This document shows, in pieces, positions 43,813-53,167 of a DNA stretch of 64,000 nt (position 1 is the first letter of the stretch; each line of letters begins with the position of its first letter). Origin of the DNA: Bog-756 sp963845485 (GTDB taxonomy: Bacteria > Actinomycetota > Acidimicrobiia > Acidimicrobiales > RAAP-2); contig CAWJSI010000003.1 in assembly GCA_963845485.1 (NCBI GenBank), forward strand, positions 6,703-70,702, given 5' to 3'. The translations under genes and the position numbers were made by a program. The notes beneath the pieces were generated by a model. The model worked only from the letters and a program-made list of their open reading frames with translations, ran no database searches and had not been told where the DNA came from.

Positions 43813-44649
43813 TTAGAAGTGGAAGCCGTAGTCGTGGATGGTCCCGCTGGCCACCAGACGCACGTAGAAGTCGGTGAAGGCCACGAAGACCAGGCTCATC
43901 CATGCGAACAGCATGTGCCGGGCGTTGAGCGGCGTGAGGGCCTTCCAGATCCGGTGGCGGATGGGTGACCGGGAGAACTGCTTCACCCCACCACCGCACA
44001 GGTGCCGACAGGCGTGGCAGCTGAGGGAGTAGAGCCACAACAGCGACGCGTTGATGATCAGCACCGCGGTGCCCACGCTGAACCCGATGCCGATCCCGGG
44101 CTGCCGGAAGGCCGTGATGGCGTCGATGGTGAGGATGACGTTGAAGACGAGGCCGAAGTAGAAGAAGTACCGGTGGACGTTCTGGAGCAGCAGCGGGAAG
44201 CGCGACTCCCCGGTGTAGGCGCCGTGGCCGTCGGATACCGCACACGCCGGCGGGGCCTGCCAGAAGGACCGGTAGTAGGCCTTGCGGTAGTAGTAGCAGG
44301 TCATCCGGAAACCGAGGGGGAAGATGAGGATCAGTAGGGCGGGCGAGATCGTCCACCAGGTGATCACCGTGCTCGGGTGGCTACCGGGCACGCAGCTGCC
44401 GGTGAGGCAGGGGGAGTAGAACGGCGAGATCAGGTCCCGGTGCAGCGTTGCGCCGGCGAAGTAGTTCTTGTTGACGAAGGCCGCCCAACTGGCGTAGACG
44501 ACGAACGCGGTGAGCACCGTCACGGTGACCAGCGGCTGGACCCAGTATCGGTCCTTGCGCAGCGTCGGCACATCGGGCCCGCCCCGGGCCCCACCCAGCA
44601 CCACTGGGGTGACAGCCGGGTTCACTGGTGCGTCCTCCAACGTGGTCAC
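43813..44649 (-). CDS. Succinate dehydrogenase cytochrome b/membrane anchor subunit
   Basis: 278 residues with about five hydrophobic segments (VTVTVLTAFVVYASWAAF, STVITWWTISPALLILIFP, YFFYFGLVFNVILTIDAI, FSVGTAVLIINASLLWLY, HMLFAWMSLVFVAFTDFYV). His in NVHRYFFYF and SCHACRHLCGGG are possible haem ligands. This is the single large anchor seen in actinobacterial Sdh operons rather than separate SdhC and SdhD. GTG 44649 has GAGGGAGA just upstream. It is the first gene of the operon and diverges from a LysR-type gene. Confidence 0.88.
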   Translation of the reverse strand: MTTLEDAPVNPAVTPVVLGGARGGPDVPTLRKDRYWVQPLVTVTVLTAFVVYASWAAFVNKNYFAGATLHRDLISPFYSPCLTGSCVPGSHPSTVITWWTISPALLILIFPLGFRMTCYYYRKAYYRSFWQAPPACAVSDGHGAYTGESRFPLLLQNVHRYFFYFGLVFNVILTIDAITAFRQPGIGIGFSVGTAVLIINASLLWLYSLSCHACRHLCGGGVKQFSRSPIRHRIWKALTPLNARHMLFAWMSLVFVAFTDFYVRLVASGTIHDYGFHF

Positions 44650-44805
44650 GCCGTCTCCCTCGTCCTTCGCTCGTCTATGGGTCGGACTGCCGGCGGTCCC
44701 CGTGGTGGCCGACGGTGTGATCCCACGGCGGACGCGGCCGCGTCTACCGGCACAGGGTAGCGACTCCTCCCGCAGAAGTCGAAGACATATCTCATCTTGA
44801 CGTCA

Positions 44806-44811
44806 TAGGAT
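44806..44811 (+). promoter_or_regulatory. Putative -10 box for the LysR gene
   Basis: TAGGAT ends 6 bases before ATG 44818. It lies in an AT-richer stretch (44785-44817) of the sdh/lysR divergent region, where a LysR protein would be expected to bind. Confidence 0.5.
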
Positions 44812-44817
44812 CTGACT

Positions 44818-45747
44818 ATGCTCCCAGCCGTCCATCAGCTCCGGTATTTCCTGGCGGTGGCTGAAGATGGGCAGTTCACCCGGGCCGCGGCACGACTGGA
44901 GGTGGCCCAACCCTCGGTCAGCGCCCAGATCCGCCGACTCGAGAGTCTGCTCGGAACGCCGCTCTTCCACCGTGGCCCCGGCCCGGTCACGCTGACCGAT
45001 GCCGGTGCCACCCTCCTGCCCATCGCCCGCCGTGTGGTGGCCGACCTGGCGTCGATCGAAGACGAGATCTCCGGGCTCGAGCAGCTCCTGAGCGGCCACG
45101 TGGCCGTAGGAGCCACCCCGAGCCTGAGCGCCACGCTGCTGCCCAACGTGCTCGGTCGGTTCCATCGCCTCTACCCCGGGGTGGCCATCCGGGTATCCGA
45201 ACAGGGATCCCCGCAGTTGGTCGACGAACTGCTGGCCGGCACCCTGGATCTGGCCCTGGCCATCGCCCCGGTCCAGCTCCGGGGGCTGGTGAGCGCGGCC
45301 CTGGCCGAAGAGGAGTTGGTGGTGGTGACCACCCCCGACCATCCGCTCGTCCGCCGGCGGTCGGTCACCGTCCCGGAGCTGGCGGACCATCCCATGGTGA
45401 TGTTCCGGCCCGGGTACGACCTGCGGACGTCGACCCTGGCCCTGTTCGCCCAGCACGGCGTGGAGCCGACGGTGGCCGTGGAGGGTGGCGAGATGGGCAG
45501 TGTCCTCGCCCTGGTGGCGGCCGGACTGGGTGCGGCGGTGGTACCCGGCATCGTGACCACCGGTGAGAGCCGGCTCCGGGTGACGAGGTTCCACAAGCCG
45601 CCTCCCACTCGCACCATCGCCTTGGTCCGTGGCGACGACCGGGTCCCGTCGAAGGCCGCCGAGGCCCTCGCCACCGCATTCACCGAGGGGATCACCGCGG
45701 CCGGTTGGCCCGGAGCCATGCCCCAGGGCATGCGGCTCCTCCGCTGA
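44818..45747 (+). CDS. LysR-family transcriptional regulator
   Basis: 309 residues. The N-terminal winged HTH is LRYFLAVAEDGQFTRAAARLEVAQPSVS (split over residues 6-34), then AQIRRLESLLGTPLFHRG. The C-terminal domain has the two-lobed periplasmic-binding fold that holds the co-inducer (SGHVAVGATPSLSATLLPNV, DLALAIAPV). It diverges from the sdh operon across 168 bases, so it may regulate sdh and itself; this is positional inference. The inducer is unknown. Confidence 0.9.
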   Translation: MLPAVHQLRYFLAVAEDGQFTRAAARLEVAQPSVSAQIRRLESLLGTPLFHRGPGPVTLTDAGATLLPIARRVVADLASIEDEISGLEQLLSGHVAVGATPSLSATLLPNVLGRFHRLYPGVAIRVSEQGSPQLVDELLAGTLDLALAIAPVQLRGLVSAALAEEELVVVTTPDHPLVRRRSVTVPELADHPMVMFRPGYDLRTSTLALFAQHGVEPTVAVEGGEMGSVLALVAAGLGAAVVPGIVTTGESRLRVTRFHKPPPTRTIALVRGDDRVPSKAAEALATAFTEGITAAGWPGAMPQGMRLLR

Positions 45748-45807
45748 GCCCGCCGATCCCGTGTTCGGGGGCCGGAGCTCGACGCTCCACGGCCGAAACG
45801 TGGCGCG

Positions 45808-45813
45808 TAGGCT
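45808..45813 (+). promoter_or_regulatory. Putative -10 box for the moxR-vwa operon
   Basis: TAGGCT ends 7 bases before ATG 45821, with no Shine-Dalgarno sequence. Confidence 0.5.
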
Positions 45814-45820
45814 CGGAGCC

Positions 45821-47320
45821 ATGACCACTCCGGAGCCCACGCACCCTACGGACGCACCTCAATCCGCCCTCGACCTCGCCACCCGACTGACCCCTCCTCC
45901 GGACGTCACCACCCTCGGTCGCCTGCGCGAGTCCGGTTGGCAGTCGATTCCCGTGGCCGAGGAGATCAGACGGAATGCCTCGGGGCTCATCGCCTCGGGC
46001 CGTCCGCTTGTCAGCGGTGTGCTCGGCTTCGAGGACACGGTGCTGCCCCAACTGGAGAACGCCGTGTTGGCTGGCCACGACGTGATCCTCCTCGGTGAGC
46101 GCGGCCAGGCCAAGACCCGCATCATCCGGTCCATGATCGGCCTGCTCGACGAGTGGTTACCGATCGTCGCCCATTCGGAGATCAACGACGACCCCTACCA
46201 GCCGATCTCCCGGTTCGCCAAGGATCTCCTGGCCGAGGCCGGCGACGACCTGCCCGTGTCGTGGGTGCACCGGAGCGACCGCTACGGCGAGAAGTTGGCC
46301 ACGCCGGATACCTCCATCGCCGACCTGATCGGCGAGGTCGACCCGATCCGGGTGGCCGAGGGTCGCTACCTGTCGGACGAGCTGACCATCCACTACGGCC
46401 TCGTCCCTCGGCTCAACCGCGGCATCTTCGCCGTCAACGAGCTCCCGGACCTCGCCGAGCGCATCCAGGTGGGCCTGCTGAACGTACTCGAGGAGCGCGA
46501 CGTCCAGATCCGCGGGCACCGGGTGCGACTCCCCCTCGACATCGTGCTGGTGGCCACGGCCAACCCCGAGGACTACACCAACCGCGGGCGAATCATCACG
46601 CCGTTGAAGGACCGCTTCGGCGCCCAGATCCGCACCCACTATCCGCCCGACGCCGCCACGGAGCTGCGCATCGCCGAGTCCGAGGCCCAACTCCCTGGCC
46701 GCAGTGCCGATGGGCAGGGTGGGGACGGGCCGCGGGTCGAGGTCCCCGACTTCATGGCCGAGGTGGTGGCCGAGCTCAGCCAGTTGGCTCGCGAGAGTCC
46801 CCATCTCAATCAGCGCTCCGGTGTGTCGGTGCGGTTGACGATCGCCAACTACGAGACCCTGGTGGCCAACGCCACCCGGCGGGCCCTGCGAAACGGTGAG
46901 GACGAAGCGGTGCCCCGGGTCTCGGATCTGCAGGCCCTCGTCTCCTCCACCCAGGGCAAAGTGGAGATCGAGTCCCTCGAGGAGGGGCGCGAGGAGATCC
47001 TGTTGTCCCAGTTGGTGTCGGCGGCGGTCCTGCTGGTCTTCCGACGACGAGTGGTGCTGGAAGACCCCCAGGCCGTGATCAGCTCCTTCACCGTCGACAC
47101 CGTTGTCCATGCCGGCGACGACCTGCCGGCCTCGGCCTACGCGGGCACGTTGAGCCAGATGCCGGCACTCTCGGGACCCGTCCTCGGCCTCACCGGAGGT
47201 TCCGAGGACCCGGGGGTGGTGGCCAGTGCCGTCGAGTTCCTTCTCGAGGGGCTTCACCTGACCAAACGCCTCAATAAAGAGGCCGCCGGGGCCCGGGCCA
47301 CCTACCGAGGTCGCGGATGA
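45821..47320 (+). CDS. MoxR/Mg-chelatase ChlI-type AAA+ ATPase
   Basis: 499 residues. Walker A-like loop GHDVILLGERGQAKTRIIRS, Walker B-like RGIFAVNELPDLAERIQ (Asn in place of the first acidic residue), sensor 1 VLVATANPEDYTNRG and the Arg-containing TPLKDRFGAQIRTHYPPD. This form is annotated as a sigma-54-interacting or Mg-chelatase-like ATPase in actinobacteria. With the VWA protein directly downstream, it fits the MoxR-VWA pairs thought to insert cofactors or metals or to remodel complexes. The client is unknown. Confidence 0.9.
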   Translation: MTTPEPTHPTDAPQSALDLATRLTPPPDVTTLGRLRESGWQSIPVAEEIRRNASGLIASGRPLVSGVLGFEDTVLPQLENAVLAGHDVILLGERGQAKTRIIRSMIGLLDEWLPIVAHSEINDDPYQPISRFAKDLLAEAGDDLPVSWVHRSDRYGEKLATPDTSIADLIGEVDPIRVAEGRYLSDELTIHYGLVPRLNRGIFAVNELPDLAERIQVGLLNVLEERDVQIRGHRVRLPLDIVLVATANPEDYTNRGRIITPLKDRFGAQIRTHYPPDAATELRIAESEAQLPGRSADGQGGDGPRVEVPDFMAEVVAELSQLARESPHLNQRSGVSVRLTIANYETLVANATRRALRNGEDEAVPRVSDLQALVSSTQGKVEIESLEEGREEILLSQLVSAAVLLVFRRRVVLEDPQAVISSFTVDTVVHAGDDLPASAYAGTLSQMPALSGPVLGLTGGSEDPGVVASAVEFLLEGLHLTKRLNKEAAGARATYRGRG

Positions 47321-49350
47321 CCTGGCGCTTCGACTACCGCCGCTGGGACGGCTCCCAGGACTCGCTGGTCGACGACACCGACTCGGTCCTGGCTCAGCTC
47401 ACCGATGACCTGCTGGCCAACGGTGACCTCCACGAAGCGCTGCAACGGATCCTCAATCGGGGTTGGGAGACGCCCGACGGCGAACGGGTCCAAGGGCTCC
47501 GCGAGCTGTTGGACGAACTGCGCCTCGAGCGCGAGGAGCAGCTGGACCGAGGCGACCTCGGTGGCGCCTACCGCGAAGTGGCCGAGGAGCTCCAAGAGGT
47601 CCTGGCCGAGGAGCGCACGGGCATCGAACAGCTCCAGGCCGACGCCCAGGCCTCCGGCGACCAGCGCCGCCAGGAGGTGACCGACGAGGTCGTCGCCGAG
47701 CGCCGGATGCAGCTCGACCTCCTCCCGAGCGACCTGGCCGGCACCGTTCGTGGCCTGCAGAACTACGAGTTCGTATCCTCTGAGGCCCGCCAGCACTTCG
47801 AGGAGCTCATGGAGAAGCTGCGCGAAGAGGTGGCGAAGACCTACTTCGATCAGATGTCCGAAGCATTGAGCAATCCCGATCCCGAGCAGCTGGCTCACAT
47901 GCGGGAGGGCTTCGACGCGCTGAACCGGATGATCGAGCAGCGGGAGGCGGGCGAGCCCATCGATCCGTCGTTCGAGTCCTTCATGGAGCAGTTCGGTGAC
48001 ATGTTCCCGGGCAACCCGAAGGACCTGGACGAACTCCTGGAGCAGCTGGCCGCCCAGATGGCTGCGGCTCAGGCCATGTGGAATTCGATGTCGCCCGAGC
48101 AGCGGGCCCAGCTCCAGGGCCTGGCCGAGTCGCTTCTGGAGGACATGGACCTGCGGTGGCAGGTCGACCGCCTGGCCGGCAACCTCCAGCGGGCCTTTCC
48201 CGGTGCCGGTTGGGACCAGCGTTTCCGCTTCCGAGGTGACGACCCGATGGGCATGGGGGAGGGGACCGACGCCGCGGGCCGGCTCCGCGACCTCGACGAG
48301 TTGGAGAACTTCCTCCGGTCGGCCACGTCGCCCGCCGCCCTGTCCGAGGTCGACCTCGACAAGGTGCGACGCCATCTCGGCGACGACGCGGCAAACTCAC
48401 TCGACCGCCTGGCCAAGCTGACCAAACAGCTCCAGGACGCCGGTCTCATCGACCAGCGCGAGGGGCGATTCGAACTCACCCCCCAGGGCATCCGGCGCAT
48501 CGGACAACAGGCCCTGTCGGACCTGTTCGGCCAGTTGACCAAGGACCACGTGGGCAACCACCGCACCACATGGACCGGCATCGGCCATGACCGTGAGGAG
48601 ACCACGAAGGCCTACGAGTTCGGCGATCCGTTCAACCTGGACCTGTCCCGCACGGTGCACAACGCGGTTCGGCGGGGTGGCAGCGGCGTGCCGGTGCGGC
48701 TCTCGCCCGACGACTTCGAGGTCATCGAGACCGAGGCACTCACTCGCTCGGCCACCGTGCTGCTCCTCGACCTGTCCCTCTCTATGCCCATGCGGGACAA
48801 CTTCGTTCCGGCGAAGAAGATGGCCATGGCCCTCCACACCCTCATCTCGACCCGGTTCCCGAGGGACTATCTGGGCCTGGTCGGGTTCTCCGAGGTCGCC
48901 CGGGTCATCGAACCCGAGGACCTCCCCACCGTGAGTTGGGACTACGTCTACGGGACCAATCTCCAGCATGGCCTGATACTCGCCCGCAAGATGCTGGCCC
49001 ATCAGCAGGGCACCAAGCAGATCATCCTGGTGACCGACGGTGAGCCGACGGCCCACGTCATCCCCTACGAGGGGGGCGTCGGTTACGACGTCTACTTCAA
49101 CTACCCACCGGTGCCTCAGACGCTCGAGGTGACACTGGCCGAGGTGATGCGATGCACCCGGGCCAACATCACCATCAACACGTTCCTCCTCGATCCGGAT
49201 CGTGGGCTCCAGGGCTTCGTCGAGCAGCTGGCCCGCATCAATCGGGGACGGACCTTTGCCACCTCGCCGGACGAACTGGGCGACTACGTGCTGGTCGACT
49301 TCCTCGCCCACAAGACCACCTTGCGCTCCCGCGGCCGCCGCGCCGGCTGA
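47317..49350 (+). CDS. VWA-domain protein partner of MoxR
   Basis: 677 residues. The N-terminal three quarters is charged and helical (for example LREEVAKTYFDQMSEAL), with long acidic coiled-coil-like stretches. The C-terminal von Willebrand A domain (about residues 485-660) has the metal-ion-dependent adhesion site: DLSLSM (DxSxS) in TVLLLDLSLSMPMRDNF, the Thr in the following segment, and VTDGEPTAH. ATG overlaps the moxR stop (ATGA). It probably couples metal-dependent binding of a client to the AAA+ ATPase. Confidence 0.9.
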   Translation: MTWRFDYRRWDGSQDSLVDDTDSVLAQLTDDLLANGDLHEALQRILNRGWETPDGERVQGLRELLDELRLEREEQLDRGDLGGAYREVAEELQEVLAEERTGIEQLQADAQASGDQRRQEVTDEVVAERRMQLDLLPSDLAGTVRGLQNYEFVSSEARQHFEELMEKLREEVAKTYFDQMSEALSNPDPEQLAHMREGFDALNRMIEQREAGEPIDPSFESFMEQFGDMFPGNPKDLDELLEQLAAQMAAAQAMWNSMSPEQRAQLQGLAESLLEDMDLRWQVDRLAGNLQRAFPGAGWDQRFRFRGDDPMGMGEGTDAAGRLRDLDELENFLRSATSPAALSEVDLDKVRRHLGDDAANSLDRLAKLTKQLQDAGLIDQREGRFELTPQGIRRIGQQALSDLFGQLTKDHVGNHRTTWTGIGHDREETTKAYEFGDPFNLDLSRTVHNAVRRGGSGVPVRLSPDDFEVIETEALTRSATVLLLDLSLSMPMRDNFVPAKKMAMALHTLISTRFPRDYLGLVGFSEVARVIEPEDLPTVSWDYVYGTNLQHGLILARKMLAHQQGTKQIILVTDGEPTAHVIPYEGGVGYDVYFNYPPVPQTLEVTLAEVMRCTRANITINTFLLDPDRGLQGFVEQLARINRGRTFATSPDELGDYVLVDFLAHKTTLRSRGRRAG

Positions 49351-49617
49351 GGCATATCCGGCCCACCAGTGGCGTACGAGGCGGAATCCGGGCCTCGGGA
49401 TCGCCCCGCCGACCGATTGTCGCCGGGCGAGTGACTTCCCACGTCAGCGGCGGTATCGCGGGTCAAGCGGCGACGGCTCGGAACAAGAACTCCAGTTCAG
49501 GAGCAGAAGTTTCTTGCGTTTCCCCCGGCAATGGTGAAAGATGACATATCTGTAGTTACATCCGTGCTATGCGGCTTCGTTCGAAGTCGTGTGGATGACT
49601 GGGAGGGAGACCTGTCA

Positions 49618-49899
49618 ATGGACATGGTGTCATTGATGTACGGGCCCCAAGAGCGCAGCTGGCAGACCAAGGCCAACTGCATGGGGGTCGACCCCGATCT
49701 GTTCTTCCCCGAGCGGGGTGCGTCCACCCGCGAGGCGAAGGAAGTGTGCCGGGGTTGTGTGGTTCGTGAGGACTGCCTCGAGTACGCGCTGGCCAACGGG
49801 GAGAAGTTCGGGATCTGGGGCGGCTTGTCCGAGCGGGAGCGTCGTCGTCTCCGCCGGCAGCGGGCCATGCAGCGGAGGGCTACCGCCAGCGCCTCGTGA
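49618..49899 (+). CDS. WhiB-family iron-sulfur transcription factor
   Basis: 93 residues. The four cluster Cys are in KANCMGVDPDLFF, EVCRGCVVREDC and the WhiB turn GIWGGLSERERRRLR follows, with a basic tail. These proteins hold a redox- or NO-sensitive [4Fe-4S] cluster and act with the primary sigma factor; they are restricted to actinobacteria and their phages. The ATG at 49618 is preceded by GGGAGGGAGA at 49601-49610. The 267 bases upstream are AT-richer (49500-49600) and should hold the promoter; TTGCGT at 49514 is one -35 candidate. Confidence 0.92.
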   Translation: MDMVSLMYGPQERSWQTKANCMGVDPDLFFPERGASTREAKEVCRGCVVREDCLEYALANGEKFGIWGGLSERERRRLRRQRAMQRRATASAS

Positions 49900-49932
49900 T
49901 GGCCCGGCGACGGTCGTCCAGGCCCTAGCCGG

Positions 49933-50817
49933 TCAGGCGGGACCAGTGGATTCTTGTCGGGCCAGGCGGAACTCGATCGTCCGGTCCTCGGCGAGGTCCA
50001 GTTCGCGCCAACGGCGTCGAGGTACCCGGGCGAGGACCTCTTCGGGCACCAACCCGACCAACTCGGCCCGTGTGACGGCGCATCCCTTGGCCTCAGCCCC
50101 GATGGCGACGGCATCGTAGATGCCCGCGATCGGGGCAGTCGACGGGTCGATCAGGTTGCAGCTGACCTGCGCTCCGTCGGCCACGGCCAGACCGAGAGTC
50201 CGCACCGTCGGACCCCGGAGCGACGCCGCCAGCTCCCGGGCCACCGAGAGTACCGAGGCGTCGTCGCCTCGGGGGGAGTCGGCCAGCCACACGTTGTAGG
50301 CCACCAGTAGGGGCCGAACGCCGACGGCACACGCTCCCGCCGTCGGGTGCGGAACAGACGGGCCGGTGTCGGGGGCCAATGTCGAAAAGGCCTGGCGGCG
50401 GACGTCGGGGAGCGTTCGCTCCGGACCGTAGACAAAGCAGGGCAGTCCGAGCACTGTTCCTGCCCATGCGGCGAAGCGATCCCGAGCTTCCACCGCCTCG
50501 GTCCAGCCCGGTCCGTCCGGCCCGACAGCGCCGAGGGGGACGAAGGGGACGACATCGAGGGCTCCGAGTCGAGGGTGGACACCGACGTGTGACGTCAGAT
50601 CGACAGCTTCCACCGTCGCTGCGGCCACGGCCCGGGCCATCATCTCGACGTCGTCGAGCGTCCCTCCGAGAGTCAGTACCGAGCGGTGGTGATCGGCATC
50701 CGAGTGGCAGTCGAGCACGGCACGGCCACCAGCCCGGGCGAGACCGTCGATGACGACGCGGTCACGACCCTCGCTGATGTTGATGACACACTCGGCTGAC
50801 GGACCGGTGCCGGTCAC
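49933..50817 (-). CDS. Glutamate formimidoyltransferase-type protein
   Basis: 294 residues. The N-terminal subdomain of formiminotransferase reads CVINISEGRDRVVIDGL, followed by HHRSVLTLGG, THVGVHPRLGALDVVPFVPL-type SHVGVHPRLGALD and VAYNVWLA. It would transfer the formimino group of formiminoglutamate to THF in histidine catabolism, or a related one-carbon unit. No hut genes or cyclodeaminase domain is present here, so the substrate is not certain. GTG 50817 is the apparent start. It lies between two whiB genes. Confidence 0.85.
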   Translation of the reverse strand: MTGTGPSAECVINISEGRDRVVIDGLARAGGRAVLDCHSDADHHRSVLTLGGTLDDVEMMARAVAAATVEAVDLTSHVGVHPRLGALDVVPFVPLGAVGPDGPGWTEAVEARDRFAAWAGTVLGLPCFVYGPERTLPDVRRQAFSTLAPDTGPSVPHPTAGACAVGVRPLLVAYNVWLADSPRGDDASVLSVARELAASLRGPTVRTLGLAVADGAQVSCNLIDPSTAPIAGIYDAVAIGAEAKGCAVTRAELVGLVPEEVLARVPRRRWRELDLAEDRTIEFRLARQESTGPA

Positions 50818-50838
50818 GTCAACCAGGACGAGCCACGC

Positions 50839-51081
50839 TCAGACGGCCACCGCGCGTCCGATGCGACGACGCCGAAGCATGCGGCGCCGCTCGCGCTCGG
50901 ACTTGCCGCCCCACACGCCGTGGTCGACACGCTCTTCGAGGGCGTATTGGAGGCAGGCATCGGCCACTGGGCATTCGGCACAGATGCGTTGCGCCGCCTG
51001 CACCCCAACACCGTCACTGGGAAAGAAGATGGTCGGCGAAAGGTCCTTGCATTTCCCTACGCTCATCCACTCCGTGTCCAT
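50839..51081 (-). CDS. WhiB-family iron-sulfur transcription factor
   Basis: 80 residues. Cys ligands in GKCKDLSPTIFFP, RICAECPVADAC and the motif HGVWGGKSERERRRM, then a basic tail RRRRIGRAVAV. It differs from the plus-strand WhiB 1 kb away both in spacing and in the loop before the CxxC, so they are paralogues, not a recent duplication. It faces away from the htrA gene across 133 bases. Confidence 0.92.
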   Translation of the reverse strand: MDTEWMSVGKCKDLSPTIFFPSDGVGVQAAQRICAECPVADACLQYALEERVDHGVWGGKSERERRRMLRRRRIGRAVAV

Positions 51082-51214
51082 GGTTCCTCCATCGATTTCG
51101 AGGAGGCTGCGGTGGGTTTCCGACTTGACTTGCGAACCCGTGTGCCGCCGCCTTCCGTTGCGCTACTAGTGTCGCATTTCGAAGTGTTGAACAGGGCGAT
51201 CTGGGCCGGTATTG

Positions 51215-52744
51215 ATGGAATCCTCACAATATTCTTATGAGGCACCAGGGCCTTCTTATGAAGGCCATGACACCGGTCCCGATCAGACGGACCAAAGCGG
51301 TCCCGGAGCCCCTCCCGCCCCGCAGAGCGTTCCGTCGTTCTCGTCGCCGGAAGGATCCGAAGGGACGCTCCCACCTCCACCGGCCCCGCCCCCCGAGGCC
51401 CCACCCACCGATGCAGCCGTCGGCTCGGCCCCGGTGGTCGGTCTCCCGGCCTATCCGGCGCCGGGCGCCTACCCCGCCTACAACGGGTACACCCCCTATC
51501 CGGTCTACGGCGGGGGTGGCTATGGGGGCGGGTACGGACCCCCGGCCTATCCCTACCCCTACCAACCTCTGCCCGCCCCACGGATCGTGCGCCACACCCT
51601 CACACGCAGGACATGGATCTGGGTGGTGCTCGCCACGGCGGTGGTGGCCGCGCTGGTGGGTGGACTGGTCGGCGCGGTAGTCGGGGCCGGGAGCCAGCAG
51701 ACCATCGTGAAGTCCTTCTTCCCCAATCGGAGCGCCCTCGTGCACCCGACGGACGTCCAGGCCGTCCTGGCCAAGGTGGAGCCCGCCGTGGTGGCCATCG
51801 ACAGTCAGTCCGGTGGCTCGTCGGGTTCGGGTGACTTCGTGGAAGCAGCAGGCACCGGCATGATCCTCACCTCCAACGGCGAGGTGCTGACGAACAACCA
51901 CGTGGTCTCGGGGGCGACGACGGTGACGGTGACGTTGTTCGGACAGACCAAGGCACTCCCAGCCCACATCCTGGGCACCGACCCCAGCGTCGATGTTGCC
52001 CTCGTCCAGATCGACCATGTCTCCAACCTGCCCACGGTGACGCTGGGCGACTCGTCCCAGACCCAGGTGGGTGACTCGGTGCTGGCCATCGGCAACGCCC
52101 TGGCGCTGGCGGGGGGGCCGTCGGTCACCGAAGGCATCGTCTCGGCCGAGAACCGGACGCTGTCGGCGGAGAACGACAGCGGCCAGACGGAGAACCTCAC
52201 CGGCCTCCTCCAGACCGATGCCGCCATCAATCCGGGGAACTCGGGTGGCCCTCTGGTCGACTCCCACGCCGAGGTGGTGGGCATGAACACCGCGGTGGCG
52301 TCGAGCAGCTCGGGCAACGCCCCGACCCAGAACATCGGGTTCGCCATCACGGTGAACTCGGTGAAGCCCCTGCTGGCCCAGCTGCGCCAGGGCGGCACGG
52401 GCGGGGCCGGCGGGAGCACGGCGACGACGGTTCCGGCCAACTCGGCCTATATCGGCGTCACCGTCGGCCCGATCACCCCGGCCCTCCAGCAACAGGACCA
52501 CCTCGTCCCGTCGACGGGCGCGCTCATCCTCTCGATCCAGACCGACAGCCCGGCCCAGAAGGCGGCCCTGCAGGTGAACGATGTGATCGTGTCGCTCAAC
52601 GGCTCACCCATCACCAGCCCCACCGACCTCCACACCGCCATCCATCCGCTGAAGCCGGGCGACCAGGTGGCCCTCGGGATCTACCGGGGCGGTACGAAGA
52701 TGACCGTCAACGTGACGCTCGGGGTGCTCCCAACCGGCGGGTAG
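51215..52744 (+). CDS. HtrA/DegP-type serine protease with PDZ domain
   Basis: 509 residues. A Pro/Tyr/Gly-rich cytoplasmic N-terminus (about 1-125), one transmembrane helix (about 134-156), a trypsin-like domain with intact His229 (LTNNHVV), Asp260 (PSVDVALVQI) and Ser343 (GNSGGPL), and a C-terminal PDZ domain (about 405-500, AYIGVTVGPI and VNDVIVSLNG). It degrades or refolds damaged exported proteins outside the membrane. ATG 51215 is the chosen start; TTG 51212 is also in frame. TTGAAC at 51187-51192 is a possible -35 element. Confidence 0.93.
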   Translation: MESSQYSYEAPGPSYEGHDTGPDQTDQSGPGAPPAPQSVPSFSSPEGSEGTLPPPPAPPPEAPPTDAAVGSAPVVGLPAYPAPGAYPAYNGYTPYPVYGGGGYGGGYGPPAYPYPYQPLPAPRIVRHTLTRRTWIWVVLATAVVAALVGGLVGAVVGAGSQQTIVKSFFPNRSALVHPTDVQAVLAKVEPAVVAIDSQSGGSSGSGDFVEAAGTGMILTSNGEVLTNNHVVSGATTVTVTLFGQTKALPAHILGTDPSVDVALVQIDHVSNLPTVTLGDSSQTQVGDSVLAIGNALALAGGPSVTEGIVSAENRTLSAENDSGQTENLTGLLQTDAAINPGNSGGPLVDSHAEVVGMNTAVASSSSGNAPTQNIGFAITVNSVKPLLAQLRQGGTGGAGGSTATTVPANSAYIGVTVGPITPALQQQDHLVPSTGALILSIQTDSPAQKAALQVNDVIVSLNGSPITSPTDLHTAIHPLKPGDQVALGIYRGGTKMTVNVTLGVLPTGG

Positions 52745-52780
52745 GCTCTCTCCTGCCGCGATTCCAGGAGGACCCCTGCC

Positions 52781-53125
52781 ATGACCCAGGTCAACGACGA
52801 CCCGACACTCCCCGAGGAGAACGAGGAGCCGCTGCCGCCCGTGGGCCACGTGCGGGTGGTGTACCTCGGGCCGGTGGCCCCGCACTGGGAGGTGCGCTCC
52901 GACTTCGGCGACCCGGCCTTCATCGAGGAGTTCCGCCGTCGGACCATGGCCCGCCTGGTGCTCCTGCCTCCCCACGATCCGCAGTACCGGCGCAACCGGG
53001 AGCGGGTCATCAGGGATGCCGAGCGGGAGAACATCCTGCTCGAGTGGGATCTCGGCGTACCCGAGGAGGAGCCGGCGCCGGTTGCCGCCGCCGAGTCGCC
53101 TGCCGAGACCGCCAGCCCCAGCTAG
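52781..53125 (+). CDS. Hypothetical protein
   Basis: 114 residues, no family recognised. Acidic N-terminus (DDPTLPEENEEPLPP), a compact middle with HVRVVYLGPVAPHWEVRSDFG and FIEEFRRRTMARLVLLPPHD, and a low-complexity Glu/Pro/Ala tail. No signal peptide or membrane segment. AGGAGGA at 52766-52772 sets the ATG at 52781. TAGGCT at 52742-52747 could start a 30-base leader. It ends at a pair of hairpins shared with the convergent gene. Confidence 0.75.
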   Translation: MTQVNDDPTLPEENEEPLPPVGHVRVVYLGPVAPHWEVRSDFGDPAFIEEFRRRTMARLVLLPPHDPQYRRNRERVIRDAERENILLEWDLGVPEEEPAPVAAAESPAETASPS

Positions 53126-53158
53126 GCGCTAGCGCCTGGGATTACCGGGGAACCCCGG
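53124..53158. terminator. Twin hairpins between convergent genes
   Basis: AGGCGC/GCGCCT (53124-53137, 2-base loop) and CCGGGG/CCCCGG (53145-53158, 2-base loop) lie back to back in the 42 bases between two convergent stops. They could end transcription from both sides, though neither has a T-run. Confidence 0.5.
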
Positions 53159-53167
53159 AGTTGCCGC

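Noticed and set aside
44784..49552. Shared GACATATCT in the lysR/sdh and whiB upstream regions as a common operator
   Set aside because: Only two copies of a 9-mer without dyad symmetry in the window; not enough to separate from chance.
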